Assembly (NCBI GenBank): GCA_031273365.1
Contig: JAISSA010000065.1
Coordinates: forward strand, 1 to 13,804
From: Synergistaceae bacterium
GTDB lineage: Bacteria; Synergistota; Synergistia; Synergistales; Aminobacteriaceae
Direction: 5' to 3'
DNA: 13,804 nucleotides
The notes under the pieces are model-generated. The model worked only from the letters and a program-made list of their open reading frames with translations, did no database searches and was not told where the DNA came from. Below, in pieces: positions 5,845 through 12,172 of this stretch. The translations under genes were made by a program, and so were the position numbers. How positions within the stretch are numbered: position 1 is the first letter of the stretch; each line of letters opens with the position of its first letter.

Positions 5845-7290
5845 GTGTCGATGAGTACGGAAAATGCTACTTTGGGAATTCTGATTATGGCCGCGGGTAA
5901 GGGAATGCGGATGAAGAGCGAGCTTCCGAAGGTTCTGCAGCCTATCCTCGGCAGGCCCATGCTGGGATACCTGCTGAAGACCGTCAATACATACATTGCT
6001 TCGGAGAGCGAGGGCGCTCCTGCCGTTAAAGTCGCCGTTCTCGTCGGTCATGCAGGAGACCGGGTGAGCGGGTATCTGGAGTCCTTTCCCTCCATCGAAA
6101 TCATCCGGCAGGAGGAGCAGCTCGGAACGGGGCACGCCGTGCGGATCGCCCGCCCCTGGTGGGAGGGCTTCGATAACGTTCTCGTGCTCAACGGGGACCT
6201 GCCGCTCCTTTCCGTCGAAACCCTCGAAACTTTCGTCAGGGAGCATAAAGAGGCCGGAGCGGCCTGCTCCCTGATTACCTTTGAAACGGAGTCTCCCGAG
6301 GGTTACGGGCGTATCCTGCGCGCCGCGTCCGGGGAGAATGAAGAAACCTGTAAGATCTCCATCGTGGAGCACGGGGACGCCACGCCCGAACAGCGCCGCG
6401 TCCGCGAGGTCAACGCGGGCTGTTACCTCTTCGACGTGAAGGGCCTTGCCCGGGTGATCGACGGGCTCGGAAACGACAACGCGCAGGGAGAATACTACCT
6501 TCCCGGGGTCGTGTCCCTGATGAACGACGCGGGAATGACGGTGCGGGCCACGGGCGTCGACGAGGGAGAGATGTCGGGGGTCAACACGCAGGCCGAGCTT
6601 GCCGCCGTGACGGTGCGGGTGCGCGACGCTCTGGTCCGGAAGTGGATGGACAGGGGCGTTCGCGTGGTGGACCCCTCCGCCGTGTGGCTTGGCCCCGATG
6701 TGACGCTGGACGCGGAGGTGACGCTGATGCCGGGCGTTCAGATATGGGGAAACTCGGTGGTCGGGGCGGGCAGCGTCGTCGGACCCTGCTGCATCCTGAC
6801 CGACGCGCGGCTTGGGCGACGCGTGGAGCTGGTCGCCAACGTCATTGTGGACAACAGCGAGCTCGCCGACGACTCGAAAGCCGGCCCCTTCACCTACATC
6901 CGGGATCGTTCGGAGCTGAAGGAGCACGCGTTCGCCGGAAAGTTCGTCGAGCTGAAGAAGACGACCGTGGGGCGTCGCAGCAAGGTCCCGCACCTCTCCT
7001 ACATGGGGGACGCCACGCTGGGAGAGGACGTCAACGTGGGAGCGGGAAGCATTACCTGCAATTACGACGGAAAGAATAAATTTCCGACGAAGATCGGAGA
7101 CCGCGTCTTTGTGGGCAGCGACACCATGCTGGTCGCGCCCGTGACGCTTTACGACGACTCCACGACGGGCGCGGGATCGACGATCACCGAGGACGTTCCG
7201 GAGGGAGCCCTGGCTGTGGGGCGGGCGCGCCAGAAGAATATCGAGAGCTGGCGCTCCGGAAAACGACAGCGGGAAAAGCAGGGAGAATAA
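5845..7290 (+). CDS. glmU: Bifunctional UDP-GlcNAc pyrophosphorylase / glucosamine-1-phosphate acetyltransferase
   Basis: Catalyses the last two steps to UDP-N-acetylglucosamine, the precursor of peptidoglycan and lipid A: acetylation of glucosamine-1-phosphate, then uridylyl transfer. 481 residues; E. coli GlmU has 456. The N-terminal Rossmann-type half shows LIMAAGKGMRMKSELPKVL (13-31), QLGTGHAV (92-99), LNGDLPLL (115-122) and PEGYGRI (151-157). The C-terminal left-handed beta-helix half has hexapeptide-like repeats from about 270. It shows SKAGPFTYIRD, KFVELKKTTVG, HLSYMGDA (His383, the likely acetyl-transfer base), GAGSITCNYDGKNK and the closing SDTMLVAPVTL. Start GTG 5845 has AGGGGG 7 bases upstream; ATG 5851 is a possible alternative. 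The stop overlaps the prs start by one base. Confidence 0.96.
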   Translation: MSMSTENATLGILIMAAGKGMRMKSELPKVLQPILGRPMLGYLLKTVNTYIASESEGAPAVKVAVLVGHAGDRVSGYLESFPSIEIIRQEEQLGTGHAVRIARPWWEGFDNVLVLNGDLPLLSVETLETFVREHKEAGAACSLITFETESPEGYGRILRAASGENEETCKISIVEHGDATPEQRRVREVNAGCYLFDVKGLARVIDGLGNDNAQGEYYLPGVVSLMNDAGMTVRATGVDEGEMSGVNTQAELAAVTVRVRDALVRKWMDRGVRVVDPSAVWLGPDVTLDAEVTLMPGVQIWGNSVVGAGSVVGPCCILTDARLGRRVELVANVIVDNSELADDSKAGPFTYIRDRSELKEHAFAGKFVELKKTTVGRRSKVPHLSYMGDATLGEDVNVGAGSITCNYDGKNKFPTKIGDRVFVGSDTMLVAPVTLYDDSTTGAGSTITEDVPEGALAVGRARQKNIESWRSGKRQREKQGE

Positions 7291-8264
7291 TGGTGGTGGC
7301 CGGCGTGAAAGACCTTAAGATTTTTTCGGGGACGGCGCATCCGGATTTTGCGAAGCGTATTTGCAGTGAGCTGGGGGTTCGCCTTTCGGCGGCCCGCCAC
7401 TATCGTTTTTCGGACGGAGAGATTGGGCTTTCCATCGACGAAAGCGTTCGGGGGTCCGATGTTTTCGTCATTCAGCCGACGTCTTCTCCGGCCAACGACA
7501 ATCTGGTCGAGCTTCTCATCATGGTGGACGCCTTCAAACGGGCTTCAGCCAGTCGCGTGAACGTCGTCATTCCCTATTTCGGCTACGCCCGGCAGGATCG
7601 CAAGAGCAAACCCCGCGAGCCGATCACGGCGAAACTGGTCGCCAACCTGATCACCACCGGCGGCGCGGACCGCGTGATTACGGCCGACCTGCACGCCGGG
7701 CAGCTTCAGGGTTTTTTCGACATCCCCGTCGATCATCTGACGGGAATGCCCCTTCTGGCCTCGTACTTCAGGGAATCCCTCGAGGCGGAGCTGCAGAAAG
7801 GCGAGGTCGTGGTCGTCTCCCCCGACGTGGGAGGCGTGGTGCGCGCGCGGCACTTCGCGGTAATGCTGAAATGCGACCTCGCGATTGTGGACAAGCGCCG
7901 TTCCTATGAGGTGGCGAATTTCTGCGAGGTCATGGACATCATCGGCGGGGTCCAGGGCAAGGTCGCCATCCTCGTGGACGACATCATCGACACGGCGGGC
8001 ACGATCTGCAACGCCGCCGCGGGCCTGAAGGAGCGGGGATGCAGAATGGTCTACGCCTGCGCGACCCATGCGGTGCTTTCCGGTCCGGCGATGAAGCGCG
8101 TCAACGGTTCCGAGATCGATAAACTGATCTTTTCGGACACCATTCCTCTGCCGGAAAACAAGCGATCCGACCGCCTCGTCCAGCTTTCGATCGCGCCCCT
8201 GTTCGCGGAGGCGATTCTGAGGGTCCACAGCGACCGCTCGGTCAGCAGCCTGTTCGACAGATAG
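7290..8264 (+). CDS. prs: Ribose-phosphate pyrophosphokinase (PRPP synthetase)
   Basis: Makes PRPP from ribose-5-phosphate and ATP for purine, pyrimidine, His, Trp and NAD synthesis. 324 residues, the usual class I length. Landmarks: FSGTAHPDFAKRI (12-24), RFSDGEIGLSIDESVRGSDV, the ATP-binding PYFGYARQDRK (95-105), TADLHAGQLQGFF with catalytic His135, VDKRRS at 200-205, and the PRPP-binding loop ILVDDIIDTAGT (227-238). The glmU stop and this ATG overlap as TAATG, with GGGAG just before, so the two are translationally coupled. This pairing is common in many bacteria. Confidence 0.97.
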   Translation: MVVAGVKDLKIFSGTAHPDFAKRICSELGVRLSAARHYRFSDGEIGLSIDESVRGSDVFVIQPTSSPANDNLVELLIMVDAFKRASASRVNVVIPYFGYARQDRKSKPREPITAKLVANLITTGGADRVITADLHAGQLQGFFDIPVDHLTGMPLLASYFRESLEAELQKGEVVVVSPDVGGVVRARHFAVMLKCDLAIVDKRRSYEVANFCEVMDIIGGVQGKVAILVDDIIDTAGTICNAAAGLKERGCRMVYACATHAVLSGPAMKRVNGSEIDKLIFSDTIPLPENKRSDRLVQLSIAPLFAEAILRVHSDRSVSSLFDR

Positions 8265-8303
8265 CGTTCTCGGGACGGTGCGCATATCGGGCGCGCCGTT
8301 CTG

Positions 8304-8357
8304 CATGTTTTTTATGTTTTTCATGTTTTTCATGCCTTCCATGCCCGTCATGTCCTC
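8304..8357 (+). repeat. 9-bp tandem repeats in the prs-rplY spacer
   Basis: Six consecutive 9-bp units start at 8304, 8313, 8322, 8331, 8340 and 8349: CATGTTTTT, TATGTTTTT, CATGTTTTT, then CATGCCTTC, CATGCCCGT and CATGTCCTC. The first three are nearly identical and the rest keep only the CATG phase, as expected of an array decaying from one end. The unit differs by one base from the CACGTTTTT repeat in dctP. On either strand the frame stays open (Met-Phe-Phe or Lys-Asn-Met), but I see no good reason to call a gene. Confidence 0.85.
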
Positions 8358-8375
8358 CGGCCGCGCGGCCGGAGG
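8354..8375. other. Perfect GC-rich palindrome upstream of rplY
   Basis: An 11-bp arm beginning CCTCCGG at 8354 is mirrored exactly, ending CCGGAGG at 8375, with no central spacer. As RNA it would form a very stable hairpin, losing a few central pairs for the loop. No T run follows on either strand, so it is not a classic terminator. It lies about 110 bases before rplY and might attenuate or process the prs-rplY message. Confidence 0.6.
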
Positions 8376-8483
8376 GCTAAGAGACAGGAGGGGCAGATTT
8401 CGGCAGGTGCGTGTCGCTGCCGCGCGGTGGGCTTTCGTGTCCACGATGGGCAGCAAATTCATAGAATCGAGGAGTTGTCAGGC

Positions 8484-9140
8484 ATGTCTGAGCTGGTAGC
8501 GTTAGTGATGGAGCCCAGAACGAAAAGTGGAAAAGGTGCGCTCGGCAGGCTTCGCAGGGCGGGTTTTACCCCCTGCGTGTTTTATGGTCCCGAACTGGAG
8601 GGGTCCGTTATCGGCAGCATCGATACGGTGCGGATCAACCGGCTTCTGAGCAGCGGGCACTGGGAGACCATGAGGATCAGCCTGAAGTTGCCGTCCGGAG
8701 GCGAGGAGATGTGCATTATTCGCGAGGTGCAACGCCATCCCCTTACGGGCGGGCTGGTGCATATCGACTTCATGCGCCTCCTGAAGGACCGCAGGGTGAC
8801 GGTGAACGTTCCCCTGCGGGTGCTGGGCAGGGAGGCGTGCCCCGGCATCAGGGACGGCGGCGTTCTGGAAACGCTGCATGAGATCGAGGTGGAGACGCTG
8901 CCCATGAACATTCCCGAGTCCATCGACGTCGATATCTCCCAACTGCCGCTGGGAGGCATGATCCACGTCAGAGATCTCGTCCTGAGCGAAGACCTGTCCA
9001 TCCTGGCCGATCCGGAGGAAGTCGCGGTCATCGTCGCGGCGCCGAGAGGCGTCGAGGAGAGCCCCGTCGAGGAGGAGCCGAAGGAAGTGGAGGTCATGGC
9101 GAAGGGCAAGGCGGCGAAGGCCGGCGAAGAGGCGGAATAA
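8484..9140 (+). CDS. rplY: 50S ribosomal protein L25 / general stress protein CTC family
   Basis: Binds 5S rRNA in the large ribosomal subunit. 218 residues, matching the two-domain CTC/TL5 form rather than the short E. coli L25. The N-terminal L25 domain (about 1-92) shows MEPRTKSGKGALGRLRRAGF, CVFYGPE and IIREVQRHPLTGGLVHIDFM. The C-terminal TL5-type domain (about 95-190) shows VTVNVPLRVLG, GVLETLHEIEVETLPMNIPE and LADPEEVAVIV. It ends in an acidic/basic low-complexity tail (EEEPKEVEVMAKGKAAKAGE). Start ATG 8484 is chosen because GAGGAG lies 9 bases upstream; an in-frame ATG at 8427 would add 19 unrelated residues. It lies 219 bases after prs and before pth, a common gene order. Confidence 0.93.
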   Translation: MSELVALVMEPRTKSGKGALGRLRRAGFTPCVFYGPELEGSVIGSIDTVRINRLLSSGHWETMRISLKLPSGGEEMCIIREVQRHPLTGGLVHIDFMRLLKDRRVTVNVPLRVLGREACPGIRDGGVLETLHEIEVETLPMNIPESIDVDISQLPLGGMIHVRDLVLSEDLSILADPEEVAVIVAAPRGVEESPVEEEPKEVEVMAKGKAAKAGEEAE

Positions 9141-9150
9141 AATTTTGTAT

Positions 9151-9253
9151 CCAACGTCAGCAATTTAAGCCAAAACCGCGGGGCCCGCCCCGCACCCCGC
9201 AGGGGACGAGTCCCCTGACCCCGTTAATTTTTCTCGGTTCCTGTTGACATTGG
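9151..9253 (+). repeat. MITE-like element, copy A (103 bp), imperfect terminal inverted repeats
   Basis: The left end is CCAACGTCAGCAATTTAAG and the right end, read on the minus strand, is CCAATGTCAACAGG, so the termini are imperfect inverted repeats. The inside is GC-rich and palindromic: CGGGGCCCGCCCCG and AGGGGACGAGTCCCCT (9201-9216). It has no coding capacity. It matches the element at 13407-13532 in opposite orientation, sharing the TTAAGCCAAAA/TTTTGGCTTAA end, the AGGGGACGAG palindrome and the AAAAATTAA tract. No clear target-site duplication was seen at its ends. Confidence 0.75.
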
Positions 9254-9255
9254 AG

Positions 9256-9277
9256 AAAAATCCCCTGCGGGATTTTT
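9256..9277 (+). terminator. Intrinsic terminator after rplY (could act in both directions)
   Basis: AAAAATCCC, loop CTGC, GGGATTTTT: a perfect 9-bp inverted repeat whose outer arms are an A tract and a T tract. As RNA the ATCCC/GGGAU stem followed by U residues is a compact terminator in either direction. It directly adjoins copy A of the repeat, and the same CCCCTGCGGG core also occurs inside copy B at 13470-13480, so it may belong to the element. Confidence 0.6.
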
Positions 9278-9280
9278 GCC

Positions 9281-9318
9281 GGGGGGCAGAGCCCCATAGT
9301 TTCGCCCCATGGGCTTGA
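9281..9318 (+). repeat. Repeat module shared with the dctP-dctQ spacer and copy B
   Basis: GGGGGGCAGAGCCCC, then TTCGCCCCATGGGCTT. The same order of blocks occurs at 4322-4352 (GGGGGGCAGAGCCC, TTCGCCCCTGGGGCT) and in part at 13490-13503 (GGGGGGTGGGGCCCC). It is GC-rich and can form small hairpins. It appears to be a degenerate piece of the same dispersed family. Confidence 0.6.
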
Positions 9319-9345
9319 ACGGTTACGTTTCAGTTTCGGGATAAT
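9315..9345 (+). promoter_or_regulatory. Possible promoter for pth
   Basis: TTGAAC (9315-9320) and GATAAT (9340-9345) resemble -35 and -10 boxes, but with a long 19-base spacer. Because a terminator lies just upstream at 9256-9277, pth would need its own promoter. Start of RNA would fall very close to the ribosome site, so this is weak. Confidence 0.3.
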
Positions 9346-9361
9346 TTCGGAGGAGTTAGCA

Positions 9362-9916
9362 TTGAAGCTCGTGGTCGGACTGGGAAACCCCGGTCAGGAA
9401 TACGTTTACACGCGGCATAACATGGGCTGGCTTGCCATCGATCATATGGTTCAGGCCCGTTCGCTGGGCAACCCGGTCTCGAAGTTCAGAAGCGAGTTCT
9501 GGCGGGATCGCGATTTTGTTCTGCTCAAGCCGCTGACCTGGATGAACCTGAGCGGGATGGCCGTGCGCGAGGTCTTCGATTTTTACAAAATGGAGCTTTC
9601 CGACGTGCTGGTGATCTGCGACGATATTGCCCTGCCCTATGGGCAGCTGCGGCTTCGAGGTCGGGGCAGCGCGGGGGGACACAACGGACTGGCCTCCGTG
9701 ATTGCCTGCCTCGGGGCCATTGAGGTGCCGCGGCTGCGCATCGGCGTGGGCGACACGGAGGGCGACAGAATCAGCTGGGTGCTGGGGCGTCTTTCAACGG
9801 AAGAAATGACGAAGCTGCCCGATATCCTGGACGACGTCGTCCGGGGAGCGGAGGCATGGTCGACGCTCGACATCGAGCGGGCCATGAGCCGGGTAAACGT
9901 GAAGCGGCCCGGATGA
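9362..9916 (+). CDS. pth: Peptidyl-tRNA hydrolase
   Basis: Frees tRNA from peptidyl-tRNA that has dropped off ribosomes. 184 residues, the usual length. Motifs: LVVGLGNPGQEYVYTRHNMGW with Asn9 and catalytic His19, KPLTWMNLSG with Asn62, VICDDIALPYG with Asp87, and GSAGGHNGL with Asn108. RLRIGVGD and the C-terminal lid helix are also present. The start is TTG 9362, supported by GGAGGAG 7 bases upstream (9348-9354) and by the family's N terminus beginning right at KLVVGLGNPG. It follows rplY across a repeat-bearing spacer, and a long hairpin follows the stop. Confidence 0.96.
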   Translation: MKLVVGLGNPGQEYVYTRHNMGWLAIDHMVQARSLGNPVSKFRSEFWRDRDFVLLKPLTWMNLSGMAVREVFDFYKMELSDVLVICDDIALPYGQLRLRGRGSAGGHNGLASVIACLGAIEVPRLRIGVGDTEGDRISWVLGRLSTEEMTKLPDILDDVVRGAEAWSTLDIERAMSRVNVKRPG

Positions 9917-9924
9917 GGGATGAG

Positions 9925-9953
9925 GGGGAGTTGGCTGACTTTGCCGACTCCCC
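9925..9953 (+). terminator. Hairpin after pth, possible terminator without T run
   Basis: GGGGAGTTGGC (9925-9935) pairs with GCCGACTCCCC (9943-9953): 11 bp with one G-U pair and a 7-base loop, TGACTTT. It starts 8 bases after the pth stop. No T tract follows, so it is either a Rho-dependent end or an RNA-stabilising hairpin before the DUF3084 gene. Confidence 0.5.
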
Positions 9954-10043
9954 GCCGGCGCACCCTCTCGATTGAGGCAGATTCATATTTAGATTACGGG
10001 ACCTGAACGGATGCCTGTCTCTTCCCTGAGAGGAGAAAGTTTT

Positions 10044-11189
10044 TTGCAGTCACAGCTTTGGACCGACATCAACTGGACTCTTATCATTGCGCTTGTCGCA
10101 GGCAGCGCGGTTCTTGCCTGTCTGGGAGATGTGCTTGGCTCGAAATACGGCAAACAGAGGATATCCATCTTCGGGCTGCGTCCCAAATACACCAGCCGCC
10201 TGATCACGGCGTTCACGGGCATTTTTATTTCCATCTCCGTTCTGACGGTCCTGTCCTTTTTCTCCCAGAACGTTCGGGCCCTCATTTTCGCCACAAAATA
10301 TCTTCAGCGGCAGGTGGACAGCCTCCGAATGGAGCTGCGGAGCAGCGGCGCCGAGCTGGAGAAAAATCAGGACGAACTCCTGTCCAGCCTTCTGCAGTTG
10401 AGCGAACAGCGGGCGCTTTTGCAGGCGACGGCCATCAGTCTCGACATGACCCACATCGAGCTGGAGCGTTCGCGCAACGACCGGGACCTGCTCCTGGGCG
10501 AGAAAAATCAGCTCGAAACTTCGGTGGCCTCTCTGCGGACCGAATCCGAGGAGCTGAAGCGCGAGCTGGACACCATGCGGCTCGAGGTGATAGCCATTCG
10601 GGCCAACTCGCTTCTGGCGCAGGCGGTCGTTCCTCCTGGCACCCCGAAGGAACGGGTTTCGGCAATTCTTTCGTCCCTTGAGGACAGGGCGCGTTCCGCT
10701 GTTCTCCAGAAGTTTTTTGAGACGGGCAATGCCGTTTCGGACGACGTCACGCTGACCTTCGACCCAACGGAAGAAGCCGCGATCGTCCTTCGCGTTTCGG
10801 ACGCAGGGGTACGCTTTTACCTTCGGGCCGTAGCGGTCGAAAACATCGCCATCGGGGAAGAGGTCCGAATTCGCCTCGAATGCGACCGAAGCTACCTGCT
10901 TTACGACAGGGGAGAGACGCTTTATCGCAAGCTCATCGATCCCCGGGAGCCGGATTTCAACGCGGAGGAGGCGCTGCACGTTTTTTTGCGGGAACTCCGA
11001 TACCGCACGATAAGGAGCGGGGTTATGCCCGACCCCTCGACAAACAGCGTCGGCTCGCTGGAGGGCGAGGACTTCTTCGACGTCGTCGAAAAAATGAAGG
11101 ACAGCGGCGTGCCCATGATCGTCAGCGCCGTTGCTCTGGAGGATATCTATACGGAAGGTCCCGTTGGGGTTAAAATAAACCTGGAATAA
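10044..11189 (+). CDS. DUF3084-type membrane-anchored coiled-coil protein
   Basis: Function unknown. From TTG 10044 the product has 381 residues. Two membrane segments (about 11-28 and 53-74) flank a basic loop, GSKYGKQRISIFGLRPKYTS, typical of DUF3084. A long coiled coil (about 83-185, rich in Leu, Glu, Gln and Arg) follows, then a globular C-terminal domain (about 195-381) with no recognised catalytic motif. The start TTG 10044 is preferred because AGGAG lies 8 bases upstream and the protein then begins MQSQLWTDINW, close to the family pattern; the in-frame ATG 10011 has no convincing ribosome site. The layout suggests a cell-envelope or scaffold role, but that is inference. It is followed by the zinc-ribbon and RNase HI genes on the same strand, after a 58-base gap. 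Confidence 0.85.
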   Translation: MQSQLWTDINWTLIIALVAGSAVLACLGDVLGSKYGKQRISIFGLRPKYTSRLITAFTGIFISISVLTVLSFFSQNVRALIFATKYLQRQVDSLRMELRSSGAELEKNQDELLSSLLQLSEQRALLQATAISLDMTHIELERSRNDRDLLLGEKNQLETSVASLRTESEELKRELDTMRLEVIAIRANSLLAQAVVPPGTPKERVSAILSSLEDRARSAVLQKFFETGNAVSDDVTLTFDPTEEAAIVLRVSDAGVRFYLRAVAVENIAIGEEVRIRLECDRSYLLYDRGETLYRKLIDPREPDFNAEEALHVFLRELRYRTIRSGVMPDPSTNSVGSLEGEDFFDVVEKMKDSGVPMIVSAVALEDIYTEGPVGVKINLE

Positions 11190-11247
11190 GGTGAAGCGGT
11201 CGGTCTCGTGAGTCAATAGGGCTGTTTTTTTGTGGAGGTGCTGTGCT

Positions 11248-11484
11248 ATGTTGATCGTGGCGTGCCAGGTCTGCGGAGACACCAAGGTGTTGGCCGGAGC
11301 TCCCGACGGGGACGGATGGGCCCGAACCTGCTGGATTTGTCCCTGCTGCGGCTCGGGACAGGTCGTTCAGCTCGAGGTTCCCGCCGACGGCCGCGGCGAC
11401 CTGAGCAATATCGTCCTGGGGATGAAGCTGGAGTTTCATGCGGAAATCGAGGTTCATACTGAGCAAGTGAGCGTCCGAAGCTGA
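11248..11484 (+). CDS. Small zinc-ribbon protein of unknown function
   Basis: A 78-residue product starting at ATG 11248 with GGAGGT 8 bases upstream. Two Cys pairs, Cys6-x2-Cys9 (CQVC) and Cys31-x2-Cys34 in CWICPCCGSG, form a clear zinc-ribbon pattern, with an extra Cys28 and Cys33 nearby. The C-terminal half (LSNIVLGMKLEFHAEIEVHT) looks like beta strands. No catalytic motif is visible. Its TGA stop overlaps the RNase HI start as TGATG, so the two are translationally coupled. Zinc ribbons of this size often bind nucleic acid or a protein partner; a role alongside RNase HI is inference. Longer starts (GTG 11230 or 11242) add a few residues without a better ribosome site. Confidence 0.8.
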   Translation: MLIVACQVCGDTKVLAGAPDGDGWARTCWICPCCGSGQVVQLEVPADGRGDLSNIVLGMKLEFHAEIEVHTEQVSVRS

Positions 11485-11975
11485 TGACGGAGACAGTTTC
11501 CGTGAAAAAAACGAGCGTGGAAATTTATACGGACGGCGGCTGTACCCCCAATCCCGGGCTCGGGGGATGGGCGGCCATTTTGATTGCGCCTTCGCACGAC
11601 AACTTCGAACGGGAAATTTATGGCTCGGAGGAGAACACCACCAACAATCGCATGGAGCTGACGGCGGCGATCATGGCGTTGCGAGCCCTGAAATATCCCT
11701 GCATCGTCGACCTCCATACCGACTCCATGTACCTGAGAAACGCGTTTGACATGGGCTGGCTGAAAAAATGGCAAAGCAACGGATGGAAGACGTCGAACAA
11801 ACAGCCCGTCCTGAACCGGGACCTGTGGGAAGAGCTTCTGGTTCTCGCCCAAAAACACGACGTCCGATGGCACTGGACCAGAGGACACGCGTCGGATCCA
11901 CTCAACAACCGCTGTGACGCCCTCGTCCAGAAGGCGAAGGATATGCATGGAAACGAAAAAAATCCGGACTCCTGA
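11484..11975 (+). CDS. rnhA: Ribonuclease HI
   Basis: Cuts the RNA strand of RNA-DNA hybrids, removing primers and R-loops. The 163 residues match the E. coli length (155). All catalytic residues are present: Asp17 in IYTDGGCTPNPG, Glu58 in NNRMELTAA, Asp80 in DLHTDSMYL, His135 in WTRGHASDPLNN and Asp145 in NRCDALV. The basic protrusion (GWLKKWQSNGWKTSNKQPV, 91-109) that grips the hybrid is also intact. The start is ATG 11484 inside the stop of the zinc-ribbon gene (TGATG). The next gene begins only after a 197-base gap with weak hairpins. Confidence 0.96.
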   Translation: MTETVSVKKTSVEIYTDGGCTPNPGLGGWAAILIAPSHDNFEREIYGSEENTTNNRMELTAAIMALRALKYPCIVDLHTDSMYLRNAFDMGWLKKWQSNGWKTSNKQPVLNRDLWEELLVLAQKHDVRWHWTRGHASDPLNNRCDALVQKAKDMHGNEKNPDS

Positions 11976-11978
11976 AAG

Positions 11979-12020
11979 CGCCAGGCAGGCGACGGTTTTT
12001 TTGCGGTAATTGCATACCGC
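11979..12020 (+). terminator. Weak terminator and hairpin after rnhA
   Basis: A short stem, CGCC-AGGCA-GGCG (11979-11991), is followed by ACGG and seven T residues (11996-12002), a weak intrinsic terminator. Directly after it GCGGTA (12003-12008) pairs with TACCGC (12015-12020) around a 6-base loop. ACGG before the T run also matches CCGT just after the second stem, so a larger alternative fold is possible. Confidence 0.35.
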
Positions 12021-12049
12021 CGTTACAGTAATTGTGCGTTCTGCATACC

Positions 12050-12078
12050 TTTACTGATTAACACTGATGAAATAAAAT
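12050..12078 (+). promoter_or_regulatory. Promoter for the LIV-type binding protein
   Basis: TTTACT (12050-12055, 4 of 6 matches to TTGACA), a 17-base spacer, then TAAAAT (12073-12078, 5 of 6 matches to TATAAT). RNA would start near 12085, giving a leader of about 88 bases. The leader contains an AATCAAATTTC direct repeat (two copies ending near 12159) and a strong AAGGAGGAG ribosome site. Confidence 0.55.
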
Positions 12079-12172
12079 GAACAACGTAGCATTGTAATTG
12101 GATGGTGTTGGTTGGCTGGTGTCGTCGTTTTTGAAAATCAAATTTCCAATCAAATTTCAAGGAGGAGTCCGG

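Noticed and set aside
8304..8357. CRISPR-like array
   Set aside because: The units are 9 bp, directly tandem, with no spacers, and decay in sequence, so it is a microsatellite, not a CRISPR.
7545..8462. Minus-strand frame opposite prs, including repeated Lys-Asn-Met
   Set aside because: It is antisense to a clear prs gene. The Lys-Asn-Met part is only the 9-bp repeat read backwards.
8278..8499. Small Met-Phe-rich plus-strand frame (73 codons) through the 9-bp repeats upstream of rplY
   Set aside because: The hydrophobic stretch comes entirely from the repeats, there is no ribosome site, and it overlaps the rplY start in a different frame.
9141..9361. Riboswitch or structured non-coding RNA before pth
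   Set aside because: The pairing seen is explained by the repeat element and the terminator; no known riboswitch core was recognised.
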